Shown here: positions 16,172-25,147 of the stretch, piece by piece
Position numbering within the stretch: position 1 is the stretch's first letter
Layout of the letters: each line of letters opens with the position of its first letter
Source: Bacillota bacterium
Lineage (GTDB): Bacteria; Bacillota; Clostridia; Acetivibrionales; DSM-1351
Length of the DNA stretch: 64,000 nucleotides
Assembly: GCA_023391425.1 (NCBI GenBank)
Contig: JAEWAX010000129.1
Span: 9,607 to 73,606 of the forward strand
Direction: 5' to 3'
Notes under the pieces: model-generated
Databases searched by the model: none
What the model saw: the letters and a program-made list of their open reading frames with translations, nothing else
Told to the model about the DNA's origin: nothing
Translations under genes and position numbers: made by a program

Positions 16172-17341
16172 TTATATCAGGTAGTTCAGAATTTTGGAAA
16201 TTTTACCATCCTGAATAAAAGCTCTTGGTATTCGCTTCCCCACGTTGCATACTAATTCATAATTTATCATACCTATTGACTGTGCAACATCCTCAGCAGT
16301 TATTATATTATCTCCTTGTGCACCAATAAGCACCACCTCATCACCAACTTCAACATCACAATTTAAGTCTGTAACATCTACCATACATTGATCCATACAT
16401 ATTCTTCCAACTACCGGTGCATATTGTCCATGTATAAGCACCTTTCCCTTATTGCTCAACATCCTAGAATACCCATCAGCATACCCAATAGGGATAGTAG
16501 CGATTCTTGAGGGACGATGTGTAGTAAAAATTCTTCCATAGCTTATAGAAGTATTCTTCTCCACATCTTTAACTAATATTACATTTGCTTTTAGAGTCAT
16601 TGCAGGTTTTAAATCAATTTTCGTCTTGTCGACATCTTCAGATGGGTACATACCATATAATATTATACCCGGGCGAACCATATCAAGATGCATCTCAGGA
16701 TATTCAATAATACCTCCGCTGTTTGTGCAATGCTTAACTGGGATATGTATTCCGATTCTCTGAAGCTCACTGCATATACTCATAAATCGTTCAAATTGAG
16801 TCAATGTATACTCTCGATCCTTCTCATCTGCAGTGGCAAAATGTGTAAACAGTCCTTCAATAATTATATTTGGCAGATGGTTTATCTCAATAACATTCTT
16901 GACTGCACTGTAACCTGGCAAAAATCCTATTCTTGACATACCTGTATCAATCTTTATATGAATTTTTACCTTCTTGCCCTGCTTTACTGCTTCATCCGAC
17001 AATGCCTGTGCTAACTCATGGCTATAAACAGATTGTGTCACATCATTCTCAATTATTTCGCTCGCTCTAATTGGATCGGTATAACCGAGAATAAGTATTG
17101 GTGCACTTATCCCATTTCTACGCAGCTGAATTGCCTCATCCAGCATTGAAACTGCAAGCCTAGTAGCACCATTGTCCAGGAGTGTCTTAGCAACCTCCAT
17201 AACTCCATGTCCATATGCATCAGCCTTAACTACCCCCATTATTTCTGCACTCTTGTTTGTAAATCTTCTAATCTCACGAATATTATGAGCAATGTTATCT
17301 AAGTTAATCTCAGCCCATGCTCTGTTTAGTTTATAATCCAT
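16172..17341 (-). CDS. alr: Alanine racemase
   Basis: A 389-residue pyridoxal-phosphate enzyme making D-alanine for peptidoglycan. It carries the PLP lysine in GVVKADAYGHG (about 38-46), the second catalytic Tyr in ISYGRIFTT (about 265) and the VGRICMDQCMVDVTDL signature (about 308). The ATG chosen lies after GGGGGC; a TTG slightly upstream is in frame. It is the first gene of the alr-endoAI-endoA series, though the palindromic repeat lies between alr and endoAI. Confidence 0.95.
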   Translation of the reverse strand: MDYKLNRAWAEINLDNIAHNIREIRRFTNKSAEIMGVVKADAYGHGVMEVAKTLLDNGATRLAVSMLDEAIQLRRNGISAPILILGYTDPIRASEIIENDVTQSVYSHELAQALSDEAVKQGKKVKIHIKIDTGMSRIGFLPGYSAVKNVIEINHLPNIIIEGLFTHFATADEKDREYTLTQFERFMSICSELQRIGIHIPVKHCTNSGGIIEYPEMHLDMVRPGIILYGMYPSEDVDKTKIDLKPAMTLKANVILVKDVEKNTSISYGRIFTTHRPSRIATIPIGYADGYSRMLSNKGKVLIHGQYAPVVGRICMDQCMVDVTDLNCDVEVGDEVVLIGAQGDNIITAEDVAQSIGMINYELVCNVGKRIPRAFIQDGKISKILNYLI

Positions 17342-17515
17342 TTCAAATTCTGCCCCCAAAATTTTATCTCTGTAAGTTCTCTAAATATGTGTAATATACC
17401 CTCTGTTTCTAGTATATCCAAATTATATTTTTTGAAAACATATTAATTAATAAAATATTATCAATATAATTTTTATTTGATAATCTAAATTTTTTTCAGT
17501 ATGTTTTTTATTATA

Positions 17516-19072
17516 TCATTTATAAACAGTATTAATAATTGCATAAGGTACATTTTCTACTATATCCATAGCATTTAAGCCATATTCTCCCTTTGATACT
17601 GCTGCCATATCTCCTGCTAAGCCATGGAGATATGTTCCTGCTACAGCCGCTTCATAAGCATCTGCACCCTGACCTATAAGCGAAGCTATAATACCTGTCA
17701 AGGCATCACCACTCCCAGCAGTAGCCATACCCGCATTTCCATTTGGATTTATATACAGCTCTCCACTCTTATTTGCAATTATTGTACGAGCTCCCTTAAG
17801 CACAACTACAACACCCCATAGACTGGCATATTTTTTTGCTACCTCTATTCTATTTTGTTGAATGTAGCTTACATCAAGTCCTGTCAGTCTTGACATTTCT
17901 CCTGGATGAGGTGTTATAACTACATCCTTTTGAAATTTACTGAAAATATCTGTGTTTTTAGCAAGTACATTGAGTGCATCGGCATCTAAGACTACTGGGA
18001 TACTTGCATTCTCAGCGATATTACTTAGTATATTATATATACTATTATTAGATGATAGACCTGGTCCAAAAGCTGCTACATTGCATTTCCCCAGTATGTC
18101 TAATATGGTGTCAGTGCTTTCCTCACTGACAATACCATTGTTGTCCTCTAAATTGATAGCTACAGCCTCAGGTACAACGCTTTGATATATATTAATTAGA
18201 CTTGAAGGTCCAGCGATATATACCAAACCTGAACCTGTCCGGAGACTTGCTTTTGCAGCTATGCAACCAGATCCAGCCATACCTAAAGACCCAGTAACAA
18301 CTACTACTTTACCACAACTCCCCTTATTAAACTCAGCTTTTCTCTTTGGAATAACAGTTTTTACAAAGTCACTGTCAGTTAGATTAGTACATATCTCAAT
18401 ACTTTCAATTGCCTGCCTCGGCATACCAATACTTTCAACAACCAACTGTCCGGTATACTGAGCACCTGGATAAATCAACTGCCCGATTTTGGGAAGCTCA
18501 AACGTAACAGTCTTATTAGCCTGCACACAAGTATCTGCTACTCTACCTGTAGCAGCTTCTATGCCTGAAGCAATATCAATAGCTATCGTATACTTAGAAT
18601 TTTCATTTATGATATCTATTATTTTTGCAATGTGGTCTTGCACCTGTCCTCTAAAACCTGTACCAAATATGCCATCTATAACTATTTGGGCATTCTTTAT
18701 ATCAGAACTCAAGCCATCTAGTTCTGAGTCATTTTGCAAGAACTCAATAATAGCACCCATGTGTTGCAGAATATCAAAATTAATCCTTGCATCTCCAGCA
18801 ATACATTCTTTGTCAAAGAGACAATAAAGTTTCACTCTGTTTCCACCTGTAATTAAGTGCCTTGCAACAGCAAAAGCATCTCCTGCATTGTTGCCCTTTC
18901 CTGCTACTATCAAAACATTGCTTCCCACAAGCTGCCCTTGTTCCAAATATAATTTGACGTGCTTAACTATTTTTAAAGCAGCATTCTCCATTAATACTAT
19001 TCCAGGAATCCCTACTTTATCAATTGAAAATTTATCAAGCTTACCCATATCAGTTCCTGTTACAGCCTTCAC
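17516..19072 (-). CDS. nnr: Bifunctional NAD(P)HX epimerase / ADP-dependent hydratase-dehydratase
   Basis: A 518-residue fusion that repairs hydrated NADH and NADPH. The N-terminal half (YjeF_N) epimerises NAD(P)HX: AGKGNNAGDAFAVARHL (about 57) and DGIFGTGFRG (about 132). The C-terminal half (from about 240) is the ribokinase-like dehydratase with GPGLSS (about 338), VVLDADALN (about 367), TPHPGEMSRL (about 388) and catalytic ATAGSGDALTG (about 455). The start is GTG after TTGGAGG. It follows the coiled-coil gene by 15 bp, so both are one unit. Confidence 0.93.
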   Translation of the reverse strand: MKAVTGTDMGKLDKFSIDKVGIPGIVLMENAALKIVKHVKLYLEQGQLVGSNVLIVAGKGNNAGDAFAVARHLITGGNRVKLYCLFDKECIAGDARINFDILQHMGAIIEFLQNDSELDGLSSDIKNAQIVIDGIFGTGFRGQVQDHIAKIIDIINENSKYTIAIDIASGIEAATGRVADTCVQANKTVTFELPKIGQLIYPGAQYTGQLVVESIGMPRQAIESIEICTNLTDSDFVKTVIPKRKAEFNKGSCGKVVVVTGSLGMAGSGCIAAKASLRTGSGLVYIAGPSSLINIYQSVVPEAVAINLEDNNGIVSEESTDTILDILGKCNVAAFGPGLSSNNSIYNILSNIAENASIPVVLDADALNVLAKNTDIFSKFQKDVVITPHPGEMSRLTGLDVSYIQQNRIEVAKKYASLWGVVVVLKGARTIIANKSGELYINPNGNAGMATAGSGDALTGIIASLIGQGADAYEAAVAGTYLHGLAGDMAAVSKGEYGLNAMDIVENVPYAIINTVYK

Positions 19073-19087
19073 GATATGCCTCCAAGG

Positions 19088-19717
19088 TTATTTATTATTA
19101 AAATATATTTCGTCAAGTTTTTGCAATTCATCTCCACCTAGCAAATCATGGAAATATGAATATGTGTTGGTGTCATCCTGAGCCAAAAGTCCTCTTTCAT
19201 CAATCAACTTTTTAAGCTGTTCTTTTGTCTGAGCGATTTCCTTATCCAATTCTACCACTTTTAGTTGGTTTTCTTTTATTGAAAAATACACCAGTTTTAC
19301 AGTCTGTTCCAAGAGTTCTAGATTTGCCTGTCTTAACTCCTTAGGAATATCTAAGAGCCTTTCCTCTATTTCTTTAACTCTTTTATTAATTGATACAATT
19401 GTTTTCTCACATTCCTGCATTTTTGAATGTGCTTCCTCATTATTATTATCAAATGCCTCCGTGGTCAGATTTATAATGTTGTCCATGGATTCTTTCTTTG
19501 TGATTGCAATCTCTTTTGACTCTGTAATTAATCTAGATTGTTCTTTTAATAACTCTTTTATTTTATTTTCATAATCTATAATTTTATCCGTTTTAACAAT
19601 GTTATTAAATAATCCGTTCCATCTTTCATCTAAAATAAGAAGAGATATGTCATTTTTAAACAGAACCTTTATGTCCAGCTCATGTATCTTCTTTTTTCTG
19701 TTAAATATATTCCACAT
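19088..19717 (-). CDS. Coiled-coil protein, unknown function
   Basis: A 209-residue soluble protein, predominantly long charged helices (about 45-75, 100-180) with heptad spacing of Leu, Ile and Val; no signal peptide or membrane segment. The N-terminus MWNIFNRKKKIHELDIKVLF and the C-terminus YSYFHDLLGGDELQKLDEIYF are not recognised. It has a good ribosome site (GGAGGATAA) and sits 15 bp before the NAD(P)HX repair gene, suggesting co-expression but not function. Confidence 0.6.
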   Translation of the reverse strand: MWNIFNRKKKIHELDIKVLFKNDISLLILDERWNGLFNNIVKTDKIIDYENKIKELLKEQSRLITESKEIAITKKESMDNIINLTTEAFDNNNEEAHSKMQECEKTIVSINKRVKEIEERLLDIPKELRQANLELLEQTVKLVYFSIKENQLKVVELDKEIAQTKEQLKKLIDERGLLAQDDTNTYSYFHDLLGGDELQKLDEIYFNNK

Positions 19718-19870
19718 TTATCCTCCATCTGACTGATGTCATCAATTAACATCCAATTTTATTTGGAAAAAGCCATAATATATAAATTATACACTACTAT
19801 TACCAGTTAGTTCAAAAAATCATTCTAAATGTATATCGGAATAATCGCCTGTGTAATAATACTTTTTTAT

Positions 19871-19998
19871 CCGATGTCTACTGTGGATAATACCCCTACA
19901 TATATAAGTGGAGGATAAGCGACACTAGAGCCCTTAAAAAAGAGTTTTTAGCTTCAGATGGAGAAAAAACTCCACCTGAAGTCAAGAACTCTGTTTAT
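19871..19998 (+). repeat. Dispersed palindromic element, long two-hairpin copy before the pyruvyltransferase gene
   Basis: Starts with CCGATGTCTAC, then a weak first stem (TACTGTGG... with ...CGACACTA). Next is a strong second hairpin: 23-nt arms from 19941 (AGAGTTTTTAGCTTC...) and to 19992 (...GAAGTCAAGAACTCT) with a six-A loop. GTTTATTT ends it. The arms differ from perfect pairing at four positions, two of them G-U. The copy at 54125 has the same opening motif and the same 70-bp distance to the second hairpin. It occupies most of the 357-bp gap and ends about 75 bp before the start of the next gene, in sense. Confidence 0.75.
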
Positions 19999-20074
19999 TT
20001 AGTTTAAGTTATTGCCTTGTAATGCTTGTTGTGCAAGGGTATAATTAATTATTACCTATAGGGAGGCTATACTT

Positions 20075-21241
20075 ATGAATCACCTATTACTTTATGCCCA
20101 CGCAGGGAGTAGAAATCACGGTTGTGAGGCAATTGTAAGGTCTACACTAAAAATACTAAATTTTAATAATATAAAAGTATCATTAGCTACTTTTAGACAA
20201 CAAGAAGACCAAGATTTCTTATCTCCTGATTTTGATTTGAATTTTATAAACTATAAGCGATATGAGGGCATGCACCCCGTCAGATTGATTGATGCCGGCT
20301 TAAGGAAACTAGGTCTTAATCAAAATATGCTTTTTTCTTTCTCACAAAAACAAATTATTGATTCAATTGATAAGGATACCTTATGTCTTTCAATTGGTGG
20401 AGACAACTACTGTTACGGTATACCTAGATGGATTTATTACACAAACGACCAGGCTGCAAAAAAAGGGAGTAAAACGGTATTTTGGGGCTGTTCTGTAGAC
20501 CCTAATTTAATTAATAAGGAAATGTTAGAGGATTTAAAAAAATATAGTCTTATTATTGCAAGAGAAAGTATAACTCATCAGGCCTTCCTTGATAATGGTC
20601 TAACCAATTCCATTCTTTTACCTGACCCAGCCTTTACACTAGATACAAAGTTGTCAGAATTGCCAAAGGGTTTTATTTCAGGCAATACTATTGGTATAAA
20701 TGTAAGTCCTCTTATTATGAAAAGTGAAACTAGTGAAGGTATTGTTTTTAAGAGCTATACAAAGCTAATACAACATATTTTAGATACAACAGACTCTCAG
20801 GTTGCACTAATACCGCATGTTCTCTGGGATCATGATAATGATATGATTCCTCTAAGCAAGCTATTTGACTTGTTCAAAAATACCGGAAGGGTTATACTCA
20901 TCGGTGATACTTACAATTGTATGGAATTAAAGGGGTTCATTTCACGATGTAAATTGTTCATAGGTGCTCGTACACATGCAACAATCGCTGCCTATTCCAC
21001 TGGTGTGCCTACATTGGTAATTGGATATTCAGTAAAAGCTAGAGGCATTGCTAAAGATATATTCGGCAGCGAAGACAAGTACATTTTACCCGTTCAAAAA
21101 TTAGAACAAGAAAACCAGTTGATAAATGCGTATGATTCTCTAGTATCTGAGGAAACTGATATTAGGAAGCACTTGAGTGATTTTATGCCGGGATATATTA
21201 GCAATGCATATAAAGCTGCCGAGTATGTAAAGAAGACTTAG
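20075..21241 (+). CDS. Polysaccharide pyruvyl transferase family protein (CsaB type)
   Basis: A 388-residue enzyme of the PS_pyruv_trans family, which transfers pyruvate from phosphoenolpyruvate to a glycan; CsaB makes the pyruvylated secondary wall polymer that SLH domains bind. N-terminal LLYAHAGSRNHGCEAIVRS (about 4-22), central LSIGGDNYCYG (about 107) and VFWGCSVDPN, and late GDTYNCMELKGFISRCKLFIGARTH (about 277) fit the family. A ribosome site (AGGGAGG) precedes the ATG. The last codons (VKKT-stop) form the start of a 71-bp tandem repeat. First gene of the surface-polymer group on the plus strand; the FrhB-like gene at its end is a frequent companion. Confidence 0.85.
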   Translation: MNHLLLYAHAGSRNHGCEAIVRSTLKILNFNNIKVSLATFRQQEDQDFLSPDFDLNFINYKRYEGMHPVRLIDAGLRKLGLNQNMLFSFSQKQIIDSIDKDTLCLSIGGDNYCYGIPRWIYYTNDQAAKKGSKTVFWGCSVDPNLINKEMLEDLKKYSLIIARESITHQAFLDNGLTNSILLPDPAFTLDTKLSELPKGFISGNTIGINVSPLIMKSETSEGIVFKSYTKLIQHILDTTDSQVALIPHVLWDHDNDMIPLSKLFDLFKNTGRVILIGDTYNCMELKGFISRCKLFIGARTHATIAAYSTGVPTLVIGYSVKARGIAKDIFGSEDKYILPVQKLEQENQLINAYDSLVSEETDIRKHLSDFMPGYISNAYKAAEYVKKT

Positions 21242-21389
21242 CTTGTGCCGAGTCAAAAACGAAGGCAGAAGCTTAGTCGCACTTATACTTGAAAGGTGTA
21301 AAGAAAACTTAGCTTGTGACGAGCCAAGGGCGAAGTCATAAGCTTAGTTGCACTTATACTTGATAAAGTGTCAAGAAGACGCGTTGAGC
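21227..21389 (+). repeat. 71-bp tandem direct repeat, 2.3 units, each with a hairpin
   Basis: Units begin GTAAAGAAGACTTAG (21227), GTAAAGAAAACTTAG (21298) and GTCAAGAAGAC (21369), exactly 71 bp apart. Inside unit 1 GACTTAGCTTGTGCC pairs with GGCAGAAGCTTAGTC; inside unit 2 AACTTAGCTTGTGAC pairs with GTCATAAGCTTAGTT. Two pairs differ between units on both sides (G-C to A-T, C-G to A-T), so pairing is kept. The first unit includes the last codons and stop of the pyruvyltransferase gene. It fills most of the 333-bp gap before the GT2 gene. Confidence 0.85.
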
Positions 21390-21494
21390 CATCTGTAGAA
21401 GATTGACAGTATAAAAATGTAATGCTAAACTTAAAACCAAAATATAACGAACAACTAAGTAATATAGCCAATTTGAAGGATACCGATTTGTAAA

Positions 21495-21541
21495 CTTCAG
21501 ATGGAGTAGAAACTCCACCTCAGGCCAAGAACTCAGTTTAT
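21495..21541 (+). repeat. Dispersed palindromic element, short copy before the GT2 gene
   Basis: CTTCAGATGGAGT, four-base loop, ACTCCACCTCAGG, then CCAAGAACTCAGTTTATC. The outer left arm is missing. It ends 34 bp before the GT2 start codon in sense orientation. Confidence 0.7.
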
Positions 21542-21574
21542 CAATTTAGTTGTTTCTAAATAGGAGGAGGTTAA

Positions 21575-22525
21575 ATGGGCAGTTCGCCACTAATTTCAGT
21601 AATAATACCAATGTATAATACAAAAAATTATATAGAGAAGACTATTAAAAGTGTACTAACTCAAACTTATGACAATCTCGAAGTTATTATTGTTGATGAT
21701 GGAAGTACAGATGCTGGGGCAGAAATTGTTCAGGCACTAATGCTAAAAGATTCGAGAATTAAGTATGTTTTTCAATCAAACCAAGGCGTCTCTGCTGCTA
21801 GAAATAATGCGATTGAACATTCAACAGGTGAATATTTGGCATTTTTAGATAGTGATGATATATGGTTACCTGAGAAACTTCAAAAGCAAATGAATAGAAT
21901 TATTTCTACCAATATGGATGCTTGTTATTGCGGATACCAGTATTTTTGCGACGATGTTATGGGAAAAACCTTTCCTGAACGCTACTTTGAAGGTAAAATA
22001 TTGCTAGAGGTTATAAAAGAAAAGGTCTCTGTTTGGACAAGTACTGTTGTTGTAAAAAGGTCTGTCGTAATCAATAACTCTATCAGTTTTAGATCAGGTC
22101 TCAATTGGGCTGAAGATATGGACTTTTTCTACAGGTTATTGTATAAATGTGAGTTCTGTTGTGTGAAAGGAACCCTTGCACTTTATAGGCAAAGAGCGAA
22201 CCAACTCTCAGCCTCTCCAGATAGGCTGCTAGAAATAGAGTTATGGAAAGACTTTGTTAAATGGATACAAACCGCTCAGTCCCCCATCGCATATAACAAA
22301 CAGGAAATTGAAAATGCGATAAACTACTATAAGTTACCTAGTGTAGCTATATATTGCCTTTACCAGAAGCTTTGTACTGGTAATAAAATCGAAGAGGATT
22401 TCTTCGTAAAGCTACCATTACAAATGGTTTATGATTATAGGTTAAGTCTTTCATCTACTGGTTTGAAGTTATTAGCAAAAAAGCTTTTAATACGATATAA
22501 ATATGGATATAAACAGAGTTCTTAG
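21575..22525 (+). CDS. Family 2 glycosyltransferase
   Basis: A 316-residue GT-A enzyme, inverting, using a nucleotide sugar. N-terminal ISVIIPMYNTKNYIEKTIKS (about 6), VDDGSTDAG (about 40), NQGVSAARNNAIEHSTGEYLAFLDSDD with the DxD-like metal site (about 70-95) and the WAEDMDFFYRLL segment (about 171) are typical. No membrane segment is seen, so it acts at the inner face of the membrane in polymer assembly. AGGAGG precedes the ATG. The last four codons (KQSS) and stop are contributed by a palindromic repeat (AAACAGAGTTCTTAG), so the original C-terminus may have been altered. Confidence 0.9.
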   Translation: MGSSPLISVIIPMYNTKNYIEKTIKSVLTQTYDNLEVIIVDDGSTDAGAEIVQALMLKDSRIKYVFQSNQGVSAARNNAIEHSTGEYLAFLDSDDIWLPEKLQKQMNRIISTNMDACYCGYQYFCDDVMGKTFPERYFEGKILLEVIKEKVSVWTSTVVVKRSVVINNSISFRSGLNWAEDMDFFYRLLYKCEFCCVKGTLALYRQRANQLSASPDRLLEIELWKDFVKWIQTAQSPIAYNKQEIENAINYYKLPSVAIYCLYQKLCTGNKIEEDFFVKLPLQMVYDYRLSLSSTGLKLLAKKLLIRYKYGYKQSS

Positions 22526-22584
22526 GTTTAGGGGAATTTCTACTCACTCAGAAGCTTAGATATCTGGTAAGCAGAGTTCTTAAA
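22508..22584 (-). repeat. Dispersed palindromic element overlapping the GT2 stop codon
   Basis: On the minus strand there are two family cores, AAGAACTCTGCTTA (to 22571) and CTAAGAACTCTGTTTAT (to 22507), separated by a degenerate hairpin (CTTCTGAGTGAGT ... ATTCCCCTAAACC). The second core supplies the end of the GT2 coding region on the other strand. This copy is antisense to its neighbours, unlike most others. Confidence 0.65.
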
Positions 22585-22700
22585 GTTGTAATCGAAAAAT
22601 ATCATACTTTAAAATTTTCTATTTTAAAAATAGACATTTTAGTATAATATTGATGTGTATAGTTTTTTATGTAAAATAAAAATTAAGGAGAGTAGTAAAT

Positions 22701-23195
22701 ATGAAGATTCTAAATGAAAAAGGTAAATTATTCGGACTAATTAATATCATTGATTTAAGTATAATAATTCTAATCTTGCTAATTGGTTCTGTATTTGTAT
22801 TAAAATCAATAGGTAAAGATGTTGGTCCCATTACAAGTAGTAATGCTGAGCAAAATTTGACGGTAACTTTCAAAAGTTCAGTAAGGAACGATGAACAAAT
22901 AAAAGCTTTAAAAGAAAAGGATCAACTTATATCTTTACTTAAACCTGAAGGCGCATATATAAAATCTATTTCTTATGAGGTGTTGCAAGTCCCAGGTACC
23001 AATGCTGACGGTCAGCAGGTATATTCACCTGATCCAAAGAGAAAACAGCTTACAGTTAAATTCACAATGAAAACTAGCGCTGGTAATGAAATAATAAAGT
23101 TAGGCACTCAGGAAATTTGCGTAGGCAAAAATTTTACATTAAAAACTCGTACCTTTGAATCACAAGGAACTATTGAAGCTATAGAGTTTAAATAG
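22701..23195 (+). CDS. DUF4330 domain-containing membrane protein
   Basis: A 164-residue protein with a short N-terminal INIIDLS motif, one membrane helix (about 17-36) and an extracytoplasmic beta-rich domain. This layout is that of the DUF4330 family, of unknown function, often found next to polysaccharide export and ligase genes. AAGGAGAG precedes the ATG. It is followed 13 bp later by the O-antigen-ligase-like gene, so both probably act on the same surface polymer. Confidence 0.8.
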   Translation: MKILNEKGKLFGLINIIDLSIIILILLIGSVFVLKSIGKDVGPITSSNAEQNLTVTFKSSVRNDEQIKALKEKDQLISLLKPEGAYIKSISYEVLQVPGTNADGQQVYSPDPKRKQLTVKFTMKTSAGNEIIKLGTQEICVGKNFTLKTRTFESQGTIEAIEFK

Positions 23196-23208
23196 GGGGA
23201 ATCACATA

Positions 23209-24915
23209 GTGTGGAGATATGTATCAAATAGTCTGCTTTATCGATTCCTGATATATGTATATGAATTATTTAGTAATGCATATAACGAAAGCTTTATAAA
23301 CAAATGTGTAAAAACGATATCAAGCTGGAATCAAAGTAGTTCATCCTATAAGGCTATACACAATTACGCTACCAGGGCACCTAAATATGCCTTTTCAATG
23401 GCATATAGATTTCTGGCTTTTTGTGGAAACAAACTTGATGCACTTGCAAGCTATATTAATTCAGCCTTTGCTAGAGCATATAAGACAAGTTTTCTTAGTA
23501 AGATTATTATTAATACTAGAGCATTCGGTGAAAAATGTTTTGGCAAATACTACAAGGTTGTGTTCTATATTATTTTGGCCATTGTACTATGTGCAGCTAG
23601 CTTTTTCTTACCAAAGCTAGTGGCAGTTGGAATTGTTGGTTTACTAGCTGCCATATTAATTCTGCGCAATTTTGAGAGAGCTGTTTATCTTGTGGGTCTT
23701 TATCCCATTCTGTATTACGTAGCTGTTAAAACCGATATTGGTTCTATAGTTTCAGTATGGGATGAGCTTTTAATTATTTTCTGCATGGGAGTTTGGTTTT
23801 ACAGATGGATAGTTGATAGGAGAGATTTTTCCTTTAATTGGACTCCTGTTGATTTCGGAATGATATTATTCTTTTTTGTAGCTATAATATTATTTGTTCT
23901 AGGCTCCTTTGATAAACTGGGCTTTGATGGACTAAGAGCGGATATAGAATATTTAATGTTTTTCTTTATCGTTGTCAAGCTTCTACGAAGTGAGGATGGC
24001 GCAAAGAATTTAGTTAAGATAATGATTTATACAGGCATGTTTATGTCAGTTTTCGGTATATACCAATATATTGCTAAGGTTGAGACCCCTGCATATTGGA
24101 CGGATAAAGTGGAAGCTACATCTGGTCCTAGAGTTTTTTCGATTGTAGGAAACCCAAATGTTCTTGGGTGTTTATTAGTAATGCTGATTCCTCTTGCAAT
24201 ATCCTTAGTGTTTTCAGAAAAAGATTTATTGCAGAAGCTTCTGTATGCTTTTGCCACTGGATTAATGGGAATCTGCTTATTGCTCACAGGTTCACGTTCT
24301 TCCTGGATAGCAGTTGGCTTAGCAATAATTATTTATGCACTTCTCAGCAAAAGATATAAGTTAATTATTGCTTTAGTAGTTGTGGCTGTTCTCGCTTATA
24401 CCCTTGTCCCGACTGTTCAGCGCAGAATCGATTACCTTCTGGATCCAGCATATATCGTAAGCACTTTAACAGGCGGAAGGTTTGTAAAATGGTCAAAAGC
24501 CTTGAATATGTTTTTTACTAACATACTCTTTGGGGTTGGTTTTGGAAGGTTTGGTGGTGCAGTAGCCACAACTTACAATATGAGGGGTTCCTTCTATGTA
24601 GATAACTATTATTTAAAGGCTGCTGTAGAAATGGGTATATTCGGTCTAGTTGCTTTCTTGATTGCATTATATAATGGAGTAATTTGGCCACTTAGAGCAA
24701 TTCAAAGAGCTGAGGATAAGGTGTCTAAGGGAATCATTCAGAGTGGCTTTGGAGCTTTAATAGGTATTCTGTTCACTAATATTGTACTTAACAACTTTGA
24801 TGCTCCTTCCGTTACAACATATTTCTGGACAATATCTGCTGTTTGTGTATATCTTGGGTATGTTAAGAAAGGTCCAAGAAATGTGCTGACAAGTATCATT
24901 GAGGCAAAGAAATAG
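23209..24915 (+). CDS. O-antigen ligase/polymerase family (Wzy_C) membrane protein
   Basis: A 568-residue protein with about ten membrane segments starting near 118. Residues 1-115 are an unusual soluble, Tyr/Ser/Ala-rich stretch with repeated short helices (YKTSFLSKIIINTRAFGEK). The Wzy_C core is at about 300-450, with GNPNVLGCLLVMLIPL (about 313), LTGSRSSWIAVGLAI (about 361) and the later GVGFGRFGG. Such proteins join or polymerise lipid-linked glycans outside the membrane. The start is GTG after AGGGGGA. A strong terminator follows. Confidence 0.88.
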   Translation: MWRYVSNSLLYRFLIYVYELFSNAYNESFINKCVKTISSWNQSSSSYKAIHNYATRAPKYAFSMAYRFLAFCGNKLDALASYINSAFARAYKTSFLSKIIINTRAFGEKCFGKYYKVVFYIILAIVLCAASFFLPKLVAVGIVGLLAAILILRNFERAVYLVGLYPILYYVAVKTDIGSIVSVWDELLIIFCMGVWFYRWIVDRRDFSFNWTPVDFGMILFFFVAIILFVLGSFDKLGFDGLRADIEYLMFFFIVVKLLRSEDGAKNLVKIMIYTGMFMSVFGIYQYIAKVETPAYWTDKVEATSGPRVFSIVGNPNVLGCLLVMLIPLAISLVFSEKDLLQKLLYAFATGLMGICLLLTGSRSSWIAVGLAIIIYALLSKRYKLIIALVVVAVLAYTLVPTVQRRIDYLLDPAYIVSTLTGGRFVKWSKALNMFFTNILFGVGFGRFGGAVATTYNMRGSFYVDNYYLKAAVEMGIFGLVAFLIALYNGVIWPLRAIQRAEDKVSKGIIQSGFGALIGILFTNIVLNNFDAPSVTTYFWTISAVCVYLGYVKKGPRNVLTSIIEAKK

Positions 24916-24997
24916 AGTATTTAATTCTGTAGGCATATTTGTTTTGTTGATAGGTTTTAACTTAGTAGCCTTAAAAAATATAAAAAAAATGTACCCC

Positions 24998-25038
24998 AAA
25001 AGGTAAAGTCTAAGTAAAAGGACTTTACCTTTTGTTTT
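24998..25038 (+). terminator. Intrinsic terminator of the surface-polymer unit
   Basis: Perfect 13-bp stem AAAAGGTAAAGTC / GACTTTACCTTTT with a ten-base loop, followed by GTTTT on the plus strand; the A-rich left flank would let it work in both directions between the convergent genes. Confidence 0.85.
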
Positions 25039-25110
25039 ACTTAGGAATAAATAAATGTAGCTGCTTCAGTTGCTTTTTTACAAATAACAGAAATTTGGAA
25101 TGTAAGGATT

Positions 25111-25147
25111 ACGGGCATTACTGCCCGTATAAACAGAGTTCTTAAGC
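25111..25147 (-). repeat. Palindromic-element fragment at the 3' end of the FrhB-like gene
   Basis: On the minus strand CTTAAGAACTCTGTTTAT runs across the stop codon of the FrhB-like gene, followed by a separate small hairpin ACGGGCA/TGCCCGT. No inner CTTCAG-type hairpin is present, so this is a partial copy or a chance match to a 15-base core. Confidence 0.45.

Noticed and set aside
21227..21389. Possible CRISPR array
   Set aside because: Only 2.3 units, units are contiguous without variable spacers, and no cas gene is present.
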